Shown in pieces: positions 22,944 through 33,800 of a stretch of DNA of 64,000 nt; position 1 is the first letter of the stretch, and each line of letters opens with the position of its first letter. The notes below the pieces were generated by a model. It had not been told where the DNA came from. It searched no databases and saw only the letters and a program-made list of their open reading frames with translations. A program made the translations under genes and the position numbers. The stretch is from Capsicum annuum (Eukaryota; Streptophyta; Magnoliopsida; Solanales; Solanaceae): positions 1 to 64,000 of the forward strand of contig NW_025892514.1 of assembly GCF_002878395.1 (NCBI RefSeq), written 5' to 3'.

Positions 22944-23032
22944 TTTACTACTATATATTTTTTACTATTATCATTACTATTATTATTATTATTATATTAT
23001 TATTGTTACTATTATTACTTTACTTTATTACT

Positions 23033-23115
23033 ATATATAAGTTAAGGTTGGGGTGGGGTGACTACCAAAGGTAGTTCGATAATTTTAGTCACCCCAACTT
23101 TTATTTATATATAGT
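23033..23115. repeat. Inverted repeat IR3, diverged copy of IR2
   Basis: Left arm tatataagttaaggttgggg with an extra tgggg (23033-23064). Right arm tagtcaccccaacttttatt plus tatata (about 23086-23112). Confidence 0.75.
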
Positions 23116-24308
23116 AGTAAATAAAATGGTTACACATGCATATACTTTTTTCTTTATATTTATTAGTTTTGTCCTCATTTTTATTATGCAATAAAATGGT
23201 TACACGTGCATATTGCTTTTTCCTTATATTTATTTGTTTTGTCCTCATGTATTATTTTAATAATATTTTTATTTGGACTTTTGTAATTGAATTATACAGA
23301 GTAGTAATTTTTTATAAATATTTTTTGGTTCCTTATTAAATTACTTATTTTTATACCCCAAGGATATTTCGATAATTTTATGGTGCAATATAATGGTTAC
23401 ACATGCATATTGGTTTTTTCTTATATTTATTAGTTTTGTCCTTATTTTTATGGTGCAATAATATGGTTACAGATGTATTTTAGTTTTTTCTTATATTTAT
23501 TAGTTTTGTCCTCATGTATTATTTTAATAATATTTTTATTTAAAAATTTGTAATTGAATTATACATGGTACTAATTTTTTATAAATATCTTTTTATTCCT
23601 TATTAAATGACTACCAAGGGTATTTCGACAATTTTATGGTGCAATAAATTTATCGAAATCGACGTATGTCTCCTCAACTTATATATTTGAAACTTTCAAA
23701 TGAGACGTGCATCATATACTTTTTCAGGAGTGTTTAAATGAAGAACGTGCCACCAACTGTAGTTGTAACAATCTAACTAGATTTTTATCGACTTATATAA
23801 TTACTTTTGTATTGGTTGGACCAGTCTAACAAGCTCAATTCTGTTCCACACTGAATGTATATATTATGTTAACATTGGTTCATCGTACTACATTTCTTTT
23901 TTTTTTTTACTCCTATACTAAATAATTAAAAATTAGAAAATAATTTTTTCCAAAGTTGAATCTCTTTTTTACATTAGTGTTGTCAAAATGTTCGTGCCTT
24001 GCACGGGCACGGATATCTAGTATATATTATGTATAAAATAATCATATTACAATATTTTTTATGCATATGAGAGGAGATCGATTTCTCTTAAAATACTTTC
24101 TTTACATTCTTTTAAGCAAAATGAAAATATTGTTTCGCTTACATAACTTTTACAAATATTTATTGAAGATTAAATACCCTCACATGATGGAAAATCATAG
24201 GCAGTATATGAATTTAGAGTTCACGATATAATGGGTTTTAAAATATTTAAATTTAGATATTAAAATAAAAATTTTAAATAAAAATAATAATTAGATACAT
24301 GCATAATT

Positions 24309-24335
24309 CGCGCGAAGCGCGAGTAGATTCACTAG
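24309..24335 (+). mobile_element. Second Helitron-type 3' terminus
   Basis: Hairpin CGCGC-gaa-GCGCG (24309-24321), 10 bases, then CTAG (24332-24335) followed by T. It is 315 bp after the first such end. This may be the true end of the 22.3-kb element after terminator read-through, or the end of a second element; its 5' end is not identified. Confidence 0.6.
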
Positions 24336-24448
24336 TAATAATATAATGAAAAAAATATGTACATTAATCCACTTGATGGGCTCAACCATCTTTAACTGTG
24401 CCCATAGGTAAGCCCGTATTAAAATACTCTTCCTCTAAAATGGGTGCA
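24336..24448. other. Short flank between Helitron end and element D
   Basis: 113 bp without recognisable features, ending gtgca at 24444-24448, the left flank of D. Confidence 0.4.
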
Positions 24449-24659
24449 TGACGCGATCCGACTGGGGGCCTTGTCGTAATGGGCGTCCCAAGTTCGATCG
24501 GAACCGGAGACCTCCCTTGTTACCCAATCCCAACCTCCAGCCGCCTGCCCTGAGTTGACTAAATTTTGAGTATGTAGCAGGGTAGCGAAACAGCTCACAT
24601 AAAGACTCTCGATAAGATCACACCCGTGACCGATCCAACCGAGTCCAACCATCCTATAC
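24449..24659 (-). repeat. 3' LTR of element D, left fragment
   Basis: tgacgcgatccgac...ccaaccatcctatac aligns with 35075-35284 of the 5' LTR (shared ccccaacctccagccgcctg type block and actcac..aaagactct). It is richer in CG dinucleotides than its partner. Cut by F at 24660. Confidence 0.85.
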
Positions 24660-25407
24660 TATTGGTGTAATATACCACAAATTACAATAAATGATTACAG
24701 TTGAAATAAAATTAATAAAAATAAAGAAATTAAAATAATCTTCTTCTTGGATGAGGCGCGGATATCTTGCCTTATTTAAGGAGATTCAAGCCCACTGCGG
24801 CATAATCTACACCGATCCAACAGTAATCTCTTGACTTTTCCCCTCGAGAAAACAATAGCCTATCAACGGTGTACAACTCAAACAACTCCGGATTAGTTGA
24901 AGAGTCTAAAGCTCCACCATGAGAACACCTTCCTTCAAATATATTTACTCTCTTTGTATAGTGAATATAGTTAAAGACTTAGAATATTTTCTTGTCTCAA
25001 CTCTCTCTTTCATTACTACACAGTATAATTTTTTTCACACTTATTATGTTTTCTTGTACATACAATAACATACAAGACCACCTCTATTTATAGGCGAGAA
25101 ATTCTTCCGTGTAATAAATATAATGAACGAGGGATATTAATGTAGGTAGATGAATAATCTTGATGTTACATAAGTTACATGAAAGTAATGGCCATAGAGT
25201 TACAAGAACTAATGACCTTGAGAGTTACAAGAACTAATGGTCATATGAGTTACAAGAACTAATGGTCATCTTTGCCATAATTCATACCCACTACCATAAA
25301 AAATAATGTGCTGAGTTACAAGAATAATGACACCACTTTCTTCACTTTATGTCTACTAATTATCATGCACTTTAATATTTTTATTTTAATAATAAAATGC
25401 ACCAACA
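24660..25407 (-). repeat. LTR of element F (left)
   Basis: tattggtgtaatatacc...atgcaccaaca, highly similar to 27116-27861. Short inverted ends (TGTTGGTG and CACCAACA). A triple direct repeat of gagttacaagaactaatg units lies at 25196-25268. Minus-strand TATAAATA at 25087-25094. Confidence 0.88.
25087..25094 (-). promoter_or_regulatory. TATA box of element F LTR
   Basis: TATAAATAGAGG on the minus strand, conserved at 27539-27546 in the other LTR. It sets the likely transcription direction of F. Confidence 0.5.
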
Positions 25408-27115
25408 TTCACCGACTCATTTTAATATTGAAATAAGAGAGTTATCACCATTTTAGTTGAAGGGAGACTATTGTGCATAATGAATGTGTGCTGTGCATTG
25501 AACCTCCTCTTAGTAAAATAGTAAACTTTACTCCAAAGTCAGTAGTGGTCTCAGACTTGAACTATAATTGCTTAAGGGAAATAAAGTATTACTTCCTACA
25601 CACAATAGTCAAGGTGTTGACATAAGATTTAATAGCCAACACATTACGTCCATGTGCTATCGTAGTTTTTCATGAGCGTTTTGAGAATAAGCCTCATTCT
25701 CATAGGAAGCTGCCTACTTCCACCCTCACATAAGTGAAATCTGTCAAGGGTGGTCCTGTAATATCAACACCTCACTCATACGCGATACAGAATTTCATTA
25801 AGAGTTCTTAGACTCAACCTTCTCAATCATTACAGGAACAAAACGCACTCACATCATAGGAAGGATTAAATAATAGTGCATCTCACACCAAGTCATCATA
25901 TGATTCATTCTTTCCATTGAAACTGGTTATAGGATCCTTCCTCCCCCTCGATGTGATTCAGACTATTTTCTTGCTAAGGCCTTAGTTTTGAATCTGCAAG
26001 ATTATCATAAAGTTAGCACAATTAATATTGGTATACCATTGATCAATATGATCTAACAATATTGTGTTTTTATTCTTATGGTCTGAATTTATCATTATAA
26101 TAATGATTTATACTCTACCAATAAATTTTGGTGCTATCACAATAACTAAAAATTAGAGAAGTTAATTTCTCAGAATAAAGTGATTGGTCAATTCACTTTT
26201 TCACTAGTTGAAGCTAAAATACCTCCATAGTGAGTTAGCAAATTATAATTTATTTTTTCATTTTAGTAAATAGAACTAAGTTATTTTTTTCTCATTTCGC
26301 ATCAAAAAAACTTTTAAGTACAACAAGATTTATTTTATTAAAACAAGCCACAACTATTTTCAAGTAAATATACCCGATTAGCTTCTAATAACCTGTTTAG
26401 GAACTTTTACACAATTTCAGCCAAGTGAAACTAGCCACATATCTCATATTTTATTAGGCTAGTAAACTCCTTTTTTTTACGCCACTTTCATATATTGGAA
26501 TCATCAAAAGGAGTTGCACGATTCATACAATCAACAAAATTGCATTTAACAATTTTTCTTTTTACCATAATGTGACATGTCAAGAAAAAGTTCATCACAT
26601 AGTTTAGGTATTTTTCATTCCAAGAATGAGATTTATCTCACCCAAATATTTAATATCAAATTGGCTATTTAGTTTATCATTTATTTGATAACATTCATGT
26701 TAGAGCCAAAGACACTAATAAATATACAAATAGTAACATGTGATCTATTCCAAGAAAAATATATGCACTTGTAACTTTTTTTAAACACATTCTCAAAAGT
26801 GCAACACCACATTTTTCATAGTGATTTTTTCTCATTTCATTAGCCCCCACTATTTTGAGACTTTAAGAAAATAAACTTTCATGAAAAGTATCATTTTATT
26901 CATGAAAAATAATTGGTAACTTTTTACCTTTTCTCCGCAACTAGTATAATTTTTTTTTACCTTTCCTCCACTTGAGTTGAGGAGTAGAAATATACTTTAT
27001 GTGTTATCTCTTCTCTTCCATCTCTTGAAGAGACGTGATGTTGAGATGTTGAGATCTCTCATCTTGATATCCGTATTTTTTTAAATTGTAAAAAACACAT
27101 GAATCTCCTTAAAAT
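25408..27115 (-). other. Non-coding interior of element F
   Basis: 1.7 kb with stops in all frames and no recognisable domain on either strand. Short conserved-looking blocks such as ggtggtcctgtaatatcaac (25750-25770) and ccttcctccccctcgatgtg (25936-25955) may be relics of an ancestral element, but I cannot assign them. T-rich tracts lie at 26270-26300, 26465-26480 and 26940-26960. Confidence 0.5.
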
Positions 27116-27861
27116 TGTTGGTGTAGTATACCACAAATTACAATAAATGATTACAGTTGAAATAAAATTTACAAAAATGAAGAAATTAAAATAATCTTCT
27201 TCTTGGCTGAGGTGTGGATATCCCACTTTCTTTAAGGAGATTCAAGCCCACTACGGTTTAATCTACACCGATCTAGCAGTAATCTCTTTACTTGTCACCT
27301 CCAGGATACAACAACCCATCAATGAGTATAACTCAAACAACTCCGGATTAGTTGAAGAGTCCAAAGCTCCACCATAAGAACACCTTCCTTCAAAATAAAT
27401 TTACTCTCTTTGTATAGTGAATATAGTTAAAGACTTAGAATATTTTCTTGTCTCAACTCTCTCTTTTACTACTACACACTATAATCTTTTTCACACATCA
27501 TGTTTTCTTGTACATACAATAATATGCAAGACCACCTCTATTTATAGGTAAGGAATTCTTCCATGTAATGAATAGGATGAACGAGGGATAATAATGTAGG
27601 TAGATGAATGGTCTTGATGTTATATAAGTTACATGAAAGTAATGGCCAAGGAGTTACAAGAACTAATGACCTTGAGAGTTACACGAACTAATGGTCATAT
27701 GAGTTACACGAACTAATGGTCATCTTTACCACAATTCATACCCACTACCACAAAAAATAATGTGGTGAGTTACAAGAATAATGACACCACTTTCTTCACT
27801 GTATGCCTACTAATTGTCATGTACTTTAATATTTTTATTTTAATAATAAAATGCACCAACA
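27116..27861 (-). repeat. LTR of element F (right)
   Basis: tgttggtgtagtatacc...atgcaccaaca, perfect TGTTGGTG/CACCAACA inverted ends. TATA box at 27539-27546. Confidence 0.88.
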
Positions 27862-30059
27862 CTAACCAAAAATCCATCCATACCAAAACAAAGGCCATAA
27901 ACCAGGCCATAATCAAAGATATTCCAAAACATAATATAATTAATTAATCCCAAAATGAAATAGGATGGAACAACCAACAATATCGTCCAATGATGTCAGC
28001 CCACCGACTTATTCTAATATCAAGGCTGACATCAATATAGATCCCGCTTATTCCAATCCATAGAAGTACCACAAAGACTTAAACCAAAAGAGTAAAAAAA
28101 TACTGTTGGGACATGCCCCCAACCATGGACAAAACCAATATCCAAAATAAACCATAGTGTCTAGAAATATGCATAACATGAAATAGAGCCTTCAGATAGG
28201 ATGGAAGCTCACAACTTTAGTCCAAATGCTGATCCCCGAGTCAATCACTATGTAGGATGAGTGGAACGGTCGGTTCCTGTATAGCGTGGGATACAGACGC
28301 CAGTAGACGGGTTAGCAGGTTAACGCTAGCATGATCTCAGGATAAGGATACAATAATGCCATTTATAAAACCAACTAACACTATCCATACTCACACAAAC
28401 ATACATAAATAACCATGCCGAGAAAAGGGATCGGGTTTAACATACCATTAAAATCTTTACCTGAGATGTGTAGCTTTGCCCTCCTAAACCACCCACATTC
28501 TATATGGGTTTAGCTCCACAAAGGGCCCCATTTCATAAAGCCGTACGACCAGGGAAGAAATCCTGGGATGACTAGTACATCCCCTAAATTATAATGTGAC
28601 ATTATGCACACGGTCACCAAGACCAATCTCATATCGGCAAATATGAGTTTCCAATTTTGGTCCCCATCGGGACCTCCATGTTCCATGGCTTTGCCACACA
28701 TCCCGCCATTAATACCCAATTAAAACCAATTTCCAAATAACCAAACCATTATCTATTTATTAACCAAGGATATTAGTATTGGTATCGTTATACTGATCCT
28801 TACTTGCAAGTATTATCCATAGCCAACCATATATAGGATTAAGGGAACTTTCAAGTGTCATTCCATTTACCATATTAAACCACTTTGGGAGATTTCATGT
28901 ACCCCAAAAGCATAACTATTTAGCCATTTACTTTTTCAAGAAATTTAAACCATGCATAATCCCTTTACTAAGTTTTAAAACAAGCAAGAGTTCTAGTAAA
29001 AACAATCAATATAATGAACATATCTTTATAAGCATTTTGTCAAACACATTGGGGCATAACATGACCAAAACCAATTTCAATTACCATTAAACCATCCCTA
29101 TGCAATCCAATTATCCAAAACCACCATTAATACATATAAAAGCATAATTAGAAACATGGGAACCATAACCAACCATTTAATATGAAACCCCCTAATTCAT
29201 ATTTGAAAACCAAAATCATATAATCAATGAAACCATGAGAACATTCATAAAAACCATGCCTTTAGATAAAATTAACAATAAGAGAAGAGAACATGCCGTA
29301 AACTAAGATGATGATGGAAGGAAATCACCAAGACAAGCCCCAAATCAATCCTCTAGTTGAAACAATAGCTTCCCTTGCCCAAAAGCTTTTGAGAGAATTA
29401 TAGAGTGTTTAAAAGAGTTTTGAAGTGTTAATAAATGGAATAATAGGGTAAATAACCTGCTAAGTAGGTTAGAAGTCATGGGACCTTATTAGGATAAGTG
29501 GGGAAATGTCCAGAATACCTCAACTTAAGTTGAATAAATCCCATCACAGGGATACGAGTGACCCTCATGAGTCGTACCCTTCTAATATGAGTGGTACCCT
29601 CTACTCGTATCCTAGCCTCAACCTTTGGATCAAACATATCCCAGTATATGACTTTTCCAACCAAGTCGTATCCAAAGTATACGATTCGTACCCTTCATCC
29701 ATACCATTGGAAGATTAAACCCATGGAATATTTAGATAGAGTCCACTGAACGAGTCTTGGGTACGACTCATACCCTGGATTATAGCTTACGATGAGCCAC
29801 TCGTGCTCAAATCCAACTTAAGTAACCAAGTCTATGATTAAGTAAGGAACCAAACACTCCGTAACCACCAATACGACTCGTACCCCTAAGTCGTACCTAT
29901 TCCAATAAATAAAATCCTTCCTACCAATTAACATTGGTCAGAATACAGCTGGACCATAACATCCATACCCCAACATATGGCTCATACCCTCGAGTTGTAT
30001 TGGGTCTAGTGTCCATAATTCCAGGAAATTTTCTAAGGTTCAGAAACCCAGGTGTTTCA
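27862..30059 (-). repeat. 3' LTR of element D, right fragment
   Basis: Continues the D LTR after F: ccatccataccaaaacaaag, ending cccaggtgtttca at 30059. It aligns with 35285-37467. A gactcgta/cgtaccc motif cluster at 29545-30000 occupies the U3 end. The 69-codon minus frame at 28719-28510 is a chance LTR frame that recurs in the partner LTR. Confidence 0.87.
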
Positions 30060-30092
30060 GTCTCCTCCACTAGGAACATTCATCCCCGAATG
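30060..30092 (-). other. Polypurine-tract region of element D
   Basis: On the minus strand: GGGGATGAATGTTCC, TAGTGGAGGAGAC, then the LTR start TGAAACACC. This is the Tekay 3' signature seen also in C and G. Confidence 0.7.
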
Positions 30093-30179
30093 ATGAATAA
30101 GATCGGGCTAACCATACACACGAGTCATTTGCATTATCAAATATATTTCGAATCACTAGCAAAGTTTGTAAAAAAAGAG

Positions 30180-31560
30180 GCAAAGATAACCGCACGAATC
30201 CTAGAAGCAAAGAACAAATACGGATATTTGGACTTCATGTCCTTCTTTGCTTCCCAGGTAGCTTTTTCCACCTTATAGTTCCATCACAGAACCTTAACGG
30301 AAGACACATGCTTGGTCCACAACCAATAAACCTGCCTATCCAAGATCTCAACCAAAACTTCTTCATAAGAAAGAGAATCCGAGATACCCAATCCTTCCAA
30401 AGAAACAACGGAAGAAGGATCACCAATTCAATTCCTCAATATGGAAACATGAAAGACTGGATAAACCAAGATCAAGCTAGAAGGCAACTCCAACTCATAA
30501 GAAATATTACCCATTCTCTACAAAATCTCACAAAGACCAATATATCGGGGACTGAGCTTCCCCTTCTTACCAAACTGCATTACCCCCTTCATGGGAGATA
30601 CCTTGAGAAAAACCTTGTCCCAAACCTCAAACTCCAAATCTCTATGCCTAACATCCACATAGGAATTTTGGATACTTTGGGTAGCCTTAAGCCTCTCCTG
30701 AATCACCTTCACCATCTCCTATCCTGATAAACCAATTCGGGACCAAACATGTCCACCTCACCAAGCTCAAACCAACTTATAGGAGATCTACATCTCCTTC
30801 CATATAATGCCTCAAAAAGGGCCATACCAAAACTAAAATGATAGCTATTGTTGTAAGAAAACTCCACCAAAGGTAGATGTAAAACCCAATGACCACCATA
30901 ATCAATCACATAGGCCCGAAGCATATCCTCAAATGTTTGAATAGTTCTCTCCACTTGCCCATCCATCTGAGGATGGAAAGATATACTTAAACTAACTTTA
31001 GTCCCTAACCCTTTCTTAAAAGATCGCCAAAAATGAGATGTAAACTGTGTTCCATGATAAAAAATAATCAAAAGAGGCATCCTATGTAGCTTCACAATCT
31101 CTTGAAGATACAGCTTCACATAATCCTTCACCGAGAAGGTAGTCTACCCTGGCAAATAGTTCACAAACTTAGTCTCCTATCTACGATGACCTAAATTGAA
31201 TCATATTGATTTCGAGACTGAGGTAGACCAGTAATGAGGTCTATATTGATCACCTCCCACTTTTATTTGGGAAAATTAATTTCTTAATACAACCCTCTTG
31301 GACTCATGTGCTCAACCTTAACCTATTGACATACTATGCACTTGGCCACAAAATTAGCCACATCCCTCTTCATGCTATTTCACCAATAGATCTTCTTGAG
31401 ATCATGATACATCTTAGTCGAGTCGGGATGAAAAACATAATCCGACTCATGTACCTCAACCAAAATCCTTTGTTGCGAACTGTCGACATCAGGAATACAC
31501 AACCTCCCTTGGTACCGTAAAGTACCATTACCCCTGATCTCAAACACCACTACCTTTTTC
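30180..31560 (-). pseudogene. Integrase, GPY/F and chromodomain remnant (element D)
   Basis: The core is the open frame 31131-30709, with HFWRSFKKGLGTKVSLS, FHPQMDGQVERTIQTFEDML and ALYGRRCRSPI. The catalytic Glu in QVERT is kept, but the Asp of the family's DRGTQF motif is gone (the site reads FYHGTQF). GPY/F: 30715-30518 (VSPMKGVMQFGKKGKLSPR). Chromodomain: about 30390-30230 in shifted frames (ILDRQVYWLWTK, VKVL, then KVEKATWEAKKDMKSKYPYL). The zinc-binding segment is at about 31500-31330. Stops and frameshifts interrupt. Confidence 0.83.
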
Positions 31561-31599
31561 CCATAACATCACTCTTGATTTTTATCAAGATAGGATCTA

Positions 31600-32451
31600 G
31601 AACTTGCTTTTACTTAATCTCTGCACTAAGAGACGATCGAACCACTTCTTACACCATCACACCACCATCCTTGGAGTCCAAGAGGCGAACTCTAAGATTA
31701 GCCAAACAGTGAATATCCCTCACCAATTCCTACTTATCTTCCTCTACATGAGCCAAACTCCCTATGGATAACCTACTAAGAGCATCAACAACCACTTTAT
31801 CCTTACCTAGGTGGTAGTGAAGACTTATGTTGTAATCCTTGAGAAGCTCGAGCCATCTTCTCTGCTTAAGATTAAGCTTCCTATAAGTGAATACATACTA
31901 TAGACTCTCATGATCAGAAAAAAATCCACGTGCAGACCATACAAATAATGTTCCCATATTTTCAAAGGAAACACAATCGCCAATAGCTTCAAATCACGAG
32001 TAGGATAAATCCTCTAATGCAGCTTCAACTTTTAGAAGAATTTACAATCACCTTCCCATGCTGTATTAAAATACAACAAAGCCCTACCTAAGATGCATCA
32101 CAATAAATCACGCCCCATCATTACCTTCCAACAAAGTTAGAATTAGAGCCAAAGTTAATCTATTCTTTAACTTTTTAAAACTCCCTTCATAGGCATTTGA
32201 CCAAGAAAACTTGACCTTCTTCGGAATTTAGTCAAAGGAGTAGCTATCAATGAAAAGATCTCCACAAACTGCCTATAATACCTGGCTAAACCTAAAAAGC
32301 TTTGAATGTTGGATGGAGTCGTAGGTCGAGGCCACTTTTTAACCACATCAACCTTTTGCGGATCCACCATGATCCCCTCACTAGAAATAATATGACCAAA
32401 GAAAGTTACAACGTTTAACCAAAACTCATACTTGGAGAATAAGTCATACAA
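31600..32451 (-). pseudogene. RT end and RNase H remnant (element D)
   Basis: The open part 32451-32167 carries FSKYEFWL, VTFFGHIISSEGIMVDPQKV and PSNIQSFLGLARYYRQFVE, the RT connection region. RNase H follows at about 32160-31760 with YCDAS-like, DLELLAIVFPLKIWEHYLYG and the KPNVVADALSR-equivalent ALSRLSIG..HVEE, interrupted by stops. This would remove the RNA template during reverse transcription. Confidence 0.78.
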
Positions 32452-33147
32452 CTACTGTTTCTTTAGGGTTTTCAAAACCACACAGAGGTGATTAACATGT
32501 CCCACCTCTCTCTTCAAATAGACTAGAATGTCATCAATAAACACAATAATGAAGAGATCCAAATACTAACAAAAAACCCTATTCATCAAATCCATAAATA
32601 CTGTCGGAGCATTAGTCAACCCAAATGACATTACCAAAAACTCAAAGTGTCATATCTAGTATGAGCAATCGTTTAAGGATATCCACCTCCCTAATCTGTA
32701 GCTGATGGTACCTAGACCAAAGTCTATCTTAGAAAAAAACTTGGCACCTTGTAATTGGTTGAACAAATCATCTATCCTTGGAAGAAGATACTTGTTCTTG
32801 ATCGTCACCTTGTTCAACTGTCTATAGTCAATGCACATTTAAAGGAAACCATCATTCTTATGCATAAACAATAGCTGTGCACCCCATAGGGATACACTAG
32901 GATGAATAAACCCCATATCTAGAAGATTTTTAAGTTTCTCTTTGAGTTTCATCAACTCAGCCAAAGCTATTTTATATGGAGGAATATAAATTGGATGAGT
33001 GTTAGGAACCAAGTCAATACTAAACTCTATTTCTCGATCCGGTGGAACACCAGGAATATCATCTAAAAAGATCTTTGGAAACTCATTAACCACTGGAACT
33101 GACTGGAAAGAAGGACCTTCTGAGTTAGAATCCTTAACCCAGACCAA
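32452..33147 (-). pseudogene. Reverse transcriptase remnant with intact catalytic motif (element D)
   Basis: N-terminal part open at 33147-32839: VVNEFPKIFLDDIPGVPP, IEFSIDLVPNTHPIYIPPYK. Then [38 protein letters not shown] (32838-32710). The active site FIDDILVY is intact (about 32523-32544), as are [15 protein letters not shown] and GHVNHL around it. A frameshift in the fingers-palm join and stops disable the gene. It is the best-preserved RT core in the window. Confidence 0.83.
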
Positions 33148-33229
33148 GTGATAAAGACAACCTTTAGAGATTAACCTCTAAGATATAAGATAAGAAATAA
33201 ATCTCCCCTAGGAGCTAATGAACCCCCCT

Positions 33230-33800
33230 CTCATTCTATAATCAGCTCACCAGGAAACCTAAAGAAGACCCTATGGGTCCAACAATCCAAGGATGCATAA
33301 CAAGAATGCAACTACTTCATACCTAGAATGACCAAAATCCACCATACCAAACATAAATAGATCCACTAAGGTATGGTTGACACCAACAGATACCACCCCT
33401 ATAGACTCCTCTAAAAAATAATTGAGTCATCTATGGGGTAGAAACAAAAAAGGATCCGAAATAATTTTTGGATCAAAACCAAAAAATACAACCGCATAAA
33501 AAGTCACGTAAGAGAGAGTGAACCCCGGATTAAGGAAATATTATATGTCATGAGAGAAAAGTTATAACATACCAGTAACGACATCAGGTGGTGCCTAAGA
33601 TTCCTGTCGGGATGCCAAAGCATACAACCTATTTTGACCCACACTAGAACCAGGAACAGTAACAAAAAATGATGCAACACCACCAGGTGTAGAAGCAGAA
33701 AATAAAGCCACAAAAATCTTATTCGCCTCCATAACAACCTTATTAGCCAAACAATCCCTAAGCCGAAGGCCTGCCTGGCCACATTGAGGAATTTTTCCTT
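33230..33800 (-). pseudogene. Protease region remnant (element D)
   Basis: Weak retropepsin homology between gag and RT. In one frame the segment NPGFTLSYVTFYAV at about 33530-33490 corresponds to the family's D-P-G-S-T-x-S-Y-V active site, with Asp replaced by Asn. The frame changes several times. The 92-codon Leu-rich open frame at 33782-33504 is an out-of-frame reading of this segment. Confidence 0.6.

Larger units (their letters stand above)
22613..23642 (+). repeat. Array of about 69-bp units (aataaaatggttacacatgc type)
   Basis: Units begin at about 22613, 22681, 23122, 23191, 23387 and 23456 with aataaaatgrttacacatgc, continue cttatatttattagttttgtc, and end at a gtgc before the next unit. 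The 23191 and 23456 units carry the same extra segment of about 120 bp (ttttaataatatttttattt ... tttcgayaattttatggtgc). The array is interrupted by microsatellite DNA and IR3. Confidence 0.75.
22310..24020 (+). mobile_element. Helitron-like non-autonomous element (3' end clear, 5' end uncertain)
   Basis: The 3' end has the Helitron hallmark: a short GC hairpin CGTGC-ctt-GCACG (23993-24005), 11 bases, then CTAG (24017-24020) followed by T. A possible 5' terminus is TC in the context act-TCatatatataaatg at about 22310, which I cannot confirm. The interior is AT-rich with microsatellites, hairpins and a tandem array, and has no Rep/helicase coding sequence. No terminal inverted repeats or target duplication are expected for this class. 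Confidence 0.55.
24660..27861 (-). mobile_element. Element F: 3.2-kb LTR element without coding capacity
   Basis: Two LTRs of about 747 bp (24660-25407 and 27116-27861) flank 1.7 kb. It sits inside the D LTR, which resumes at 27862. Orientation is inferred from TATAAATA on the minus strand in both LTRs. No gag or pol motif, convincing primer site or polypurine tract is visible, so it looks like a non-autonomous (LARD/TRIM-like) element. Its superfamily is unknown. TGTTGG...CCAACA ends are common in Copia elements. Flanks tatac and ctaac suggest a decayed 5-bp duplication. Confidence 0.8.

Noticed and set aside
22697..23074. 125- and 83-codon plus-strand frames of Ile/Leu/Tyr
   Set aside because: They are translations of ATT/ATA microsatellites and tandem units with no protein character.
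22613..23642. CRISPR array
   Set aside because: The units are contiguous degenerate tandem repeats without unique spacers, in plant nuclear DNA.
28510..28719. 69-codon minus-strand ORF (VCIMSHYNLGDVLVIPGF...)
   Set aside because: It lies inside the D LTR and the same region recurs in the partner LTR near 35900-36100 with changes. LTRs do not code; it is a chance frame in a repeat.
30308..30727. 139-codon plus-strand ORF
   Set aside because: Antisense to the integrase GPY/F and chromodomain remnant of D, whose minus-strand motifs are clear.
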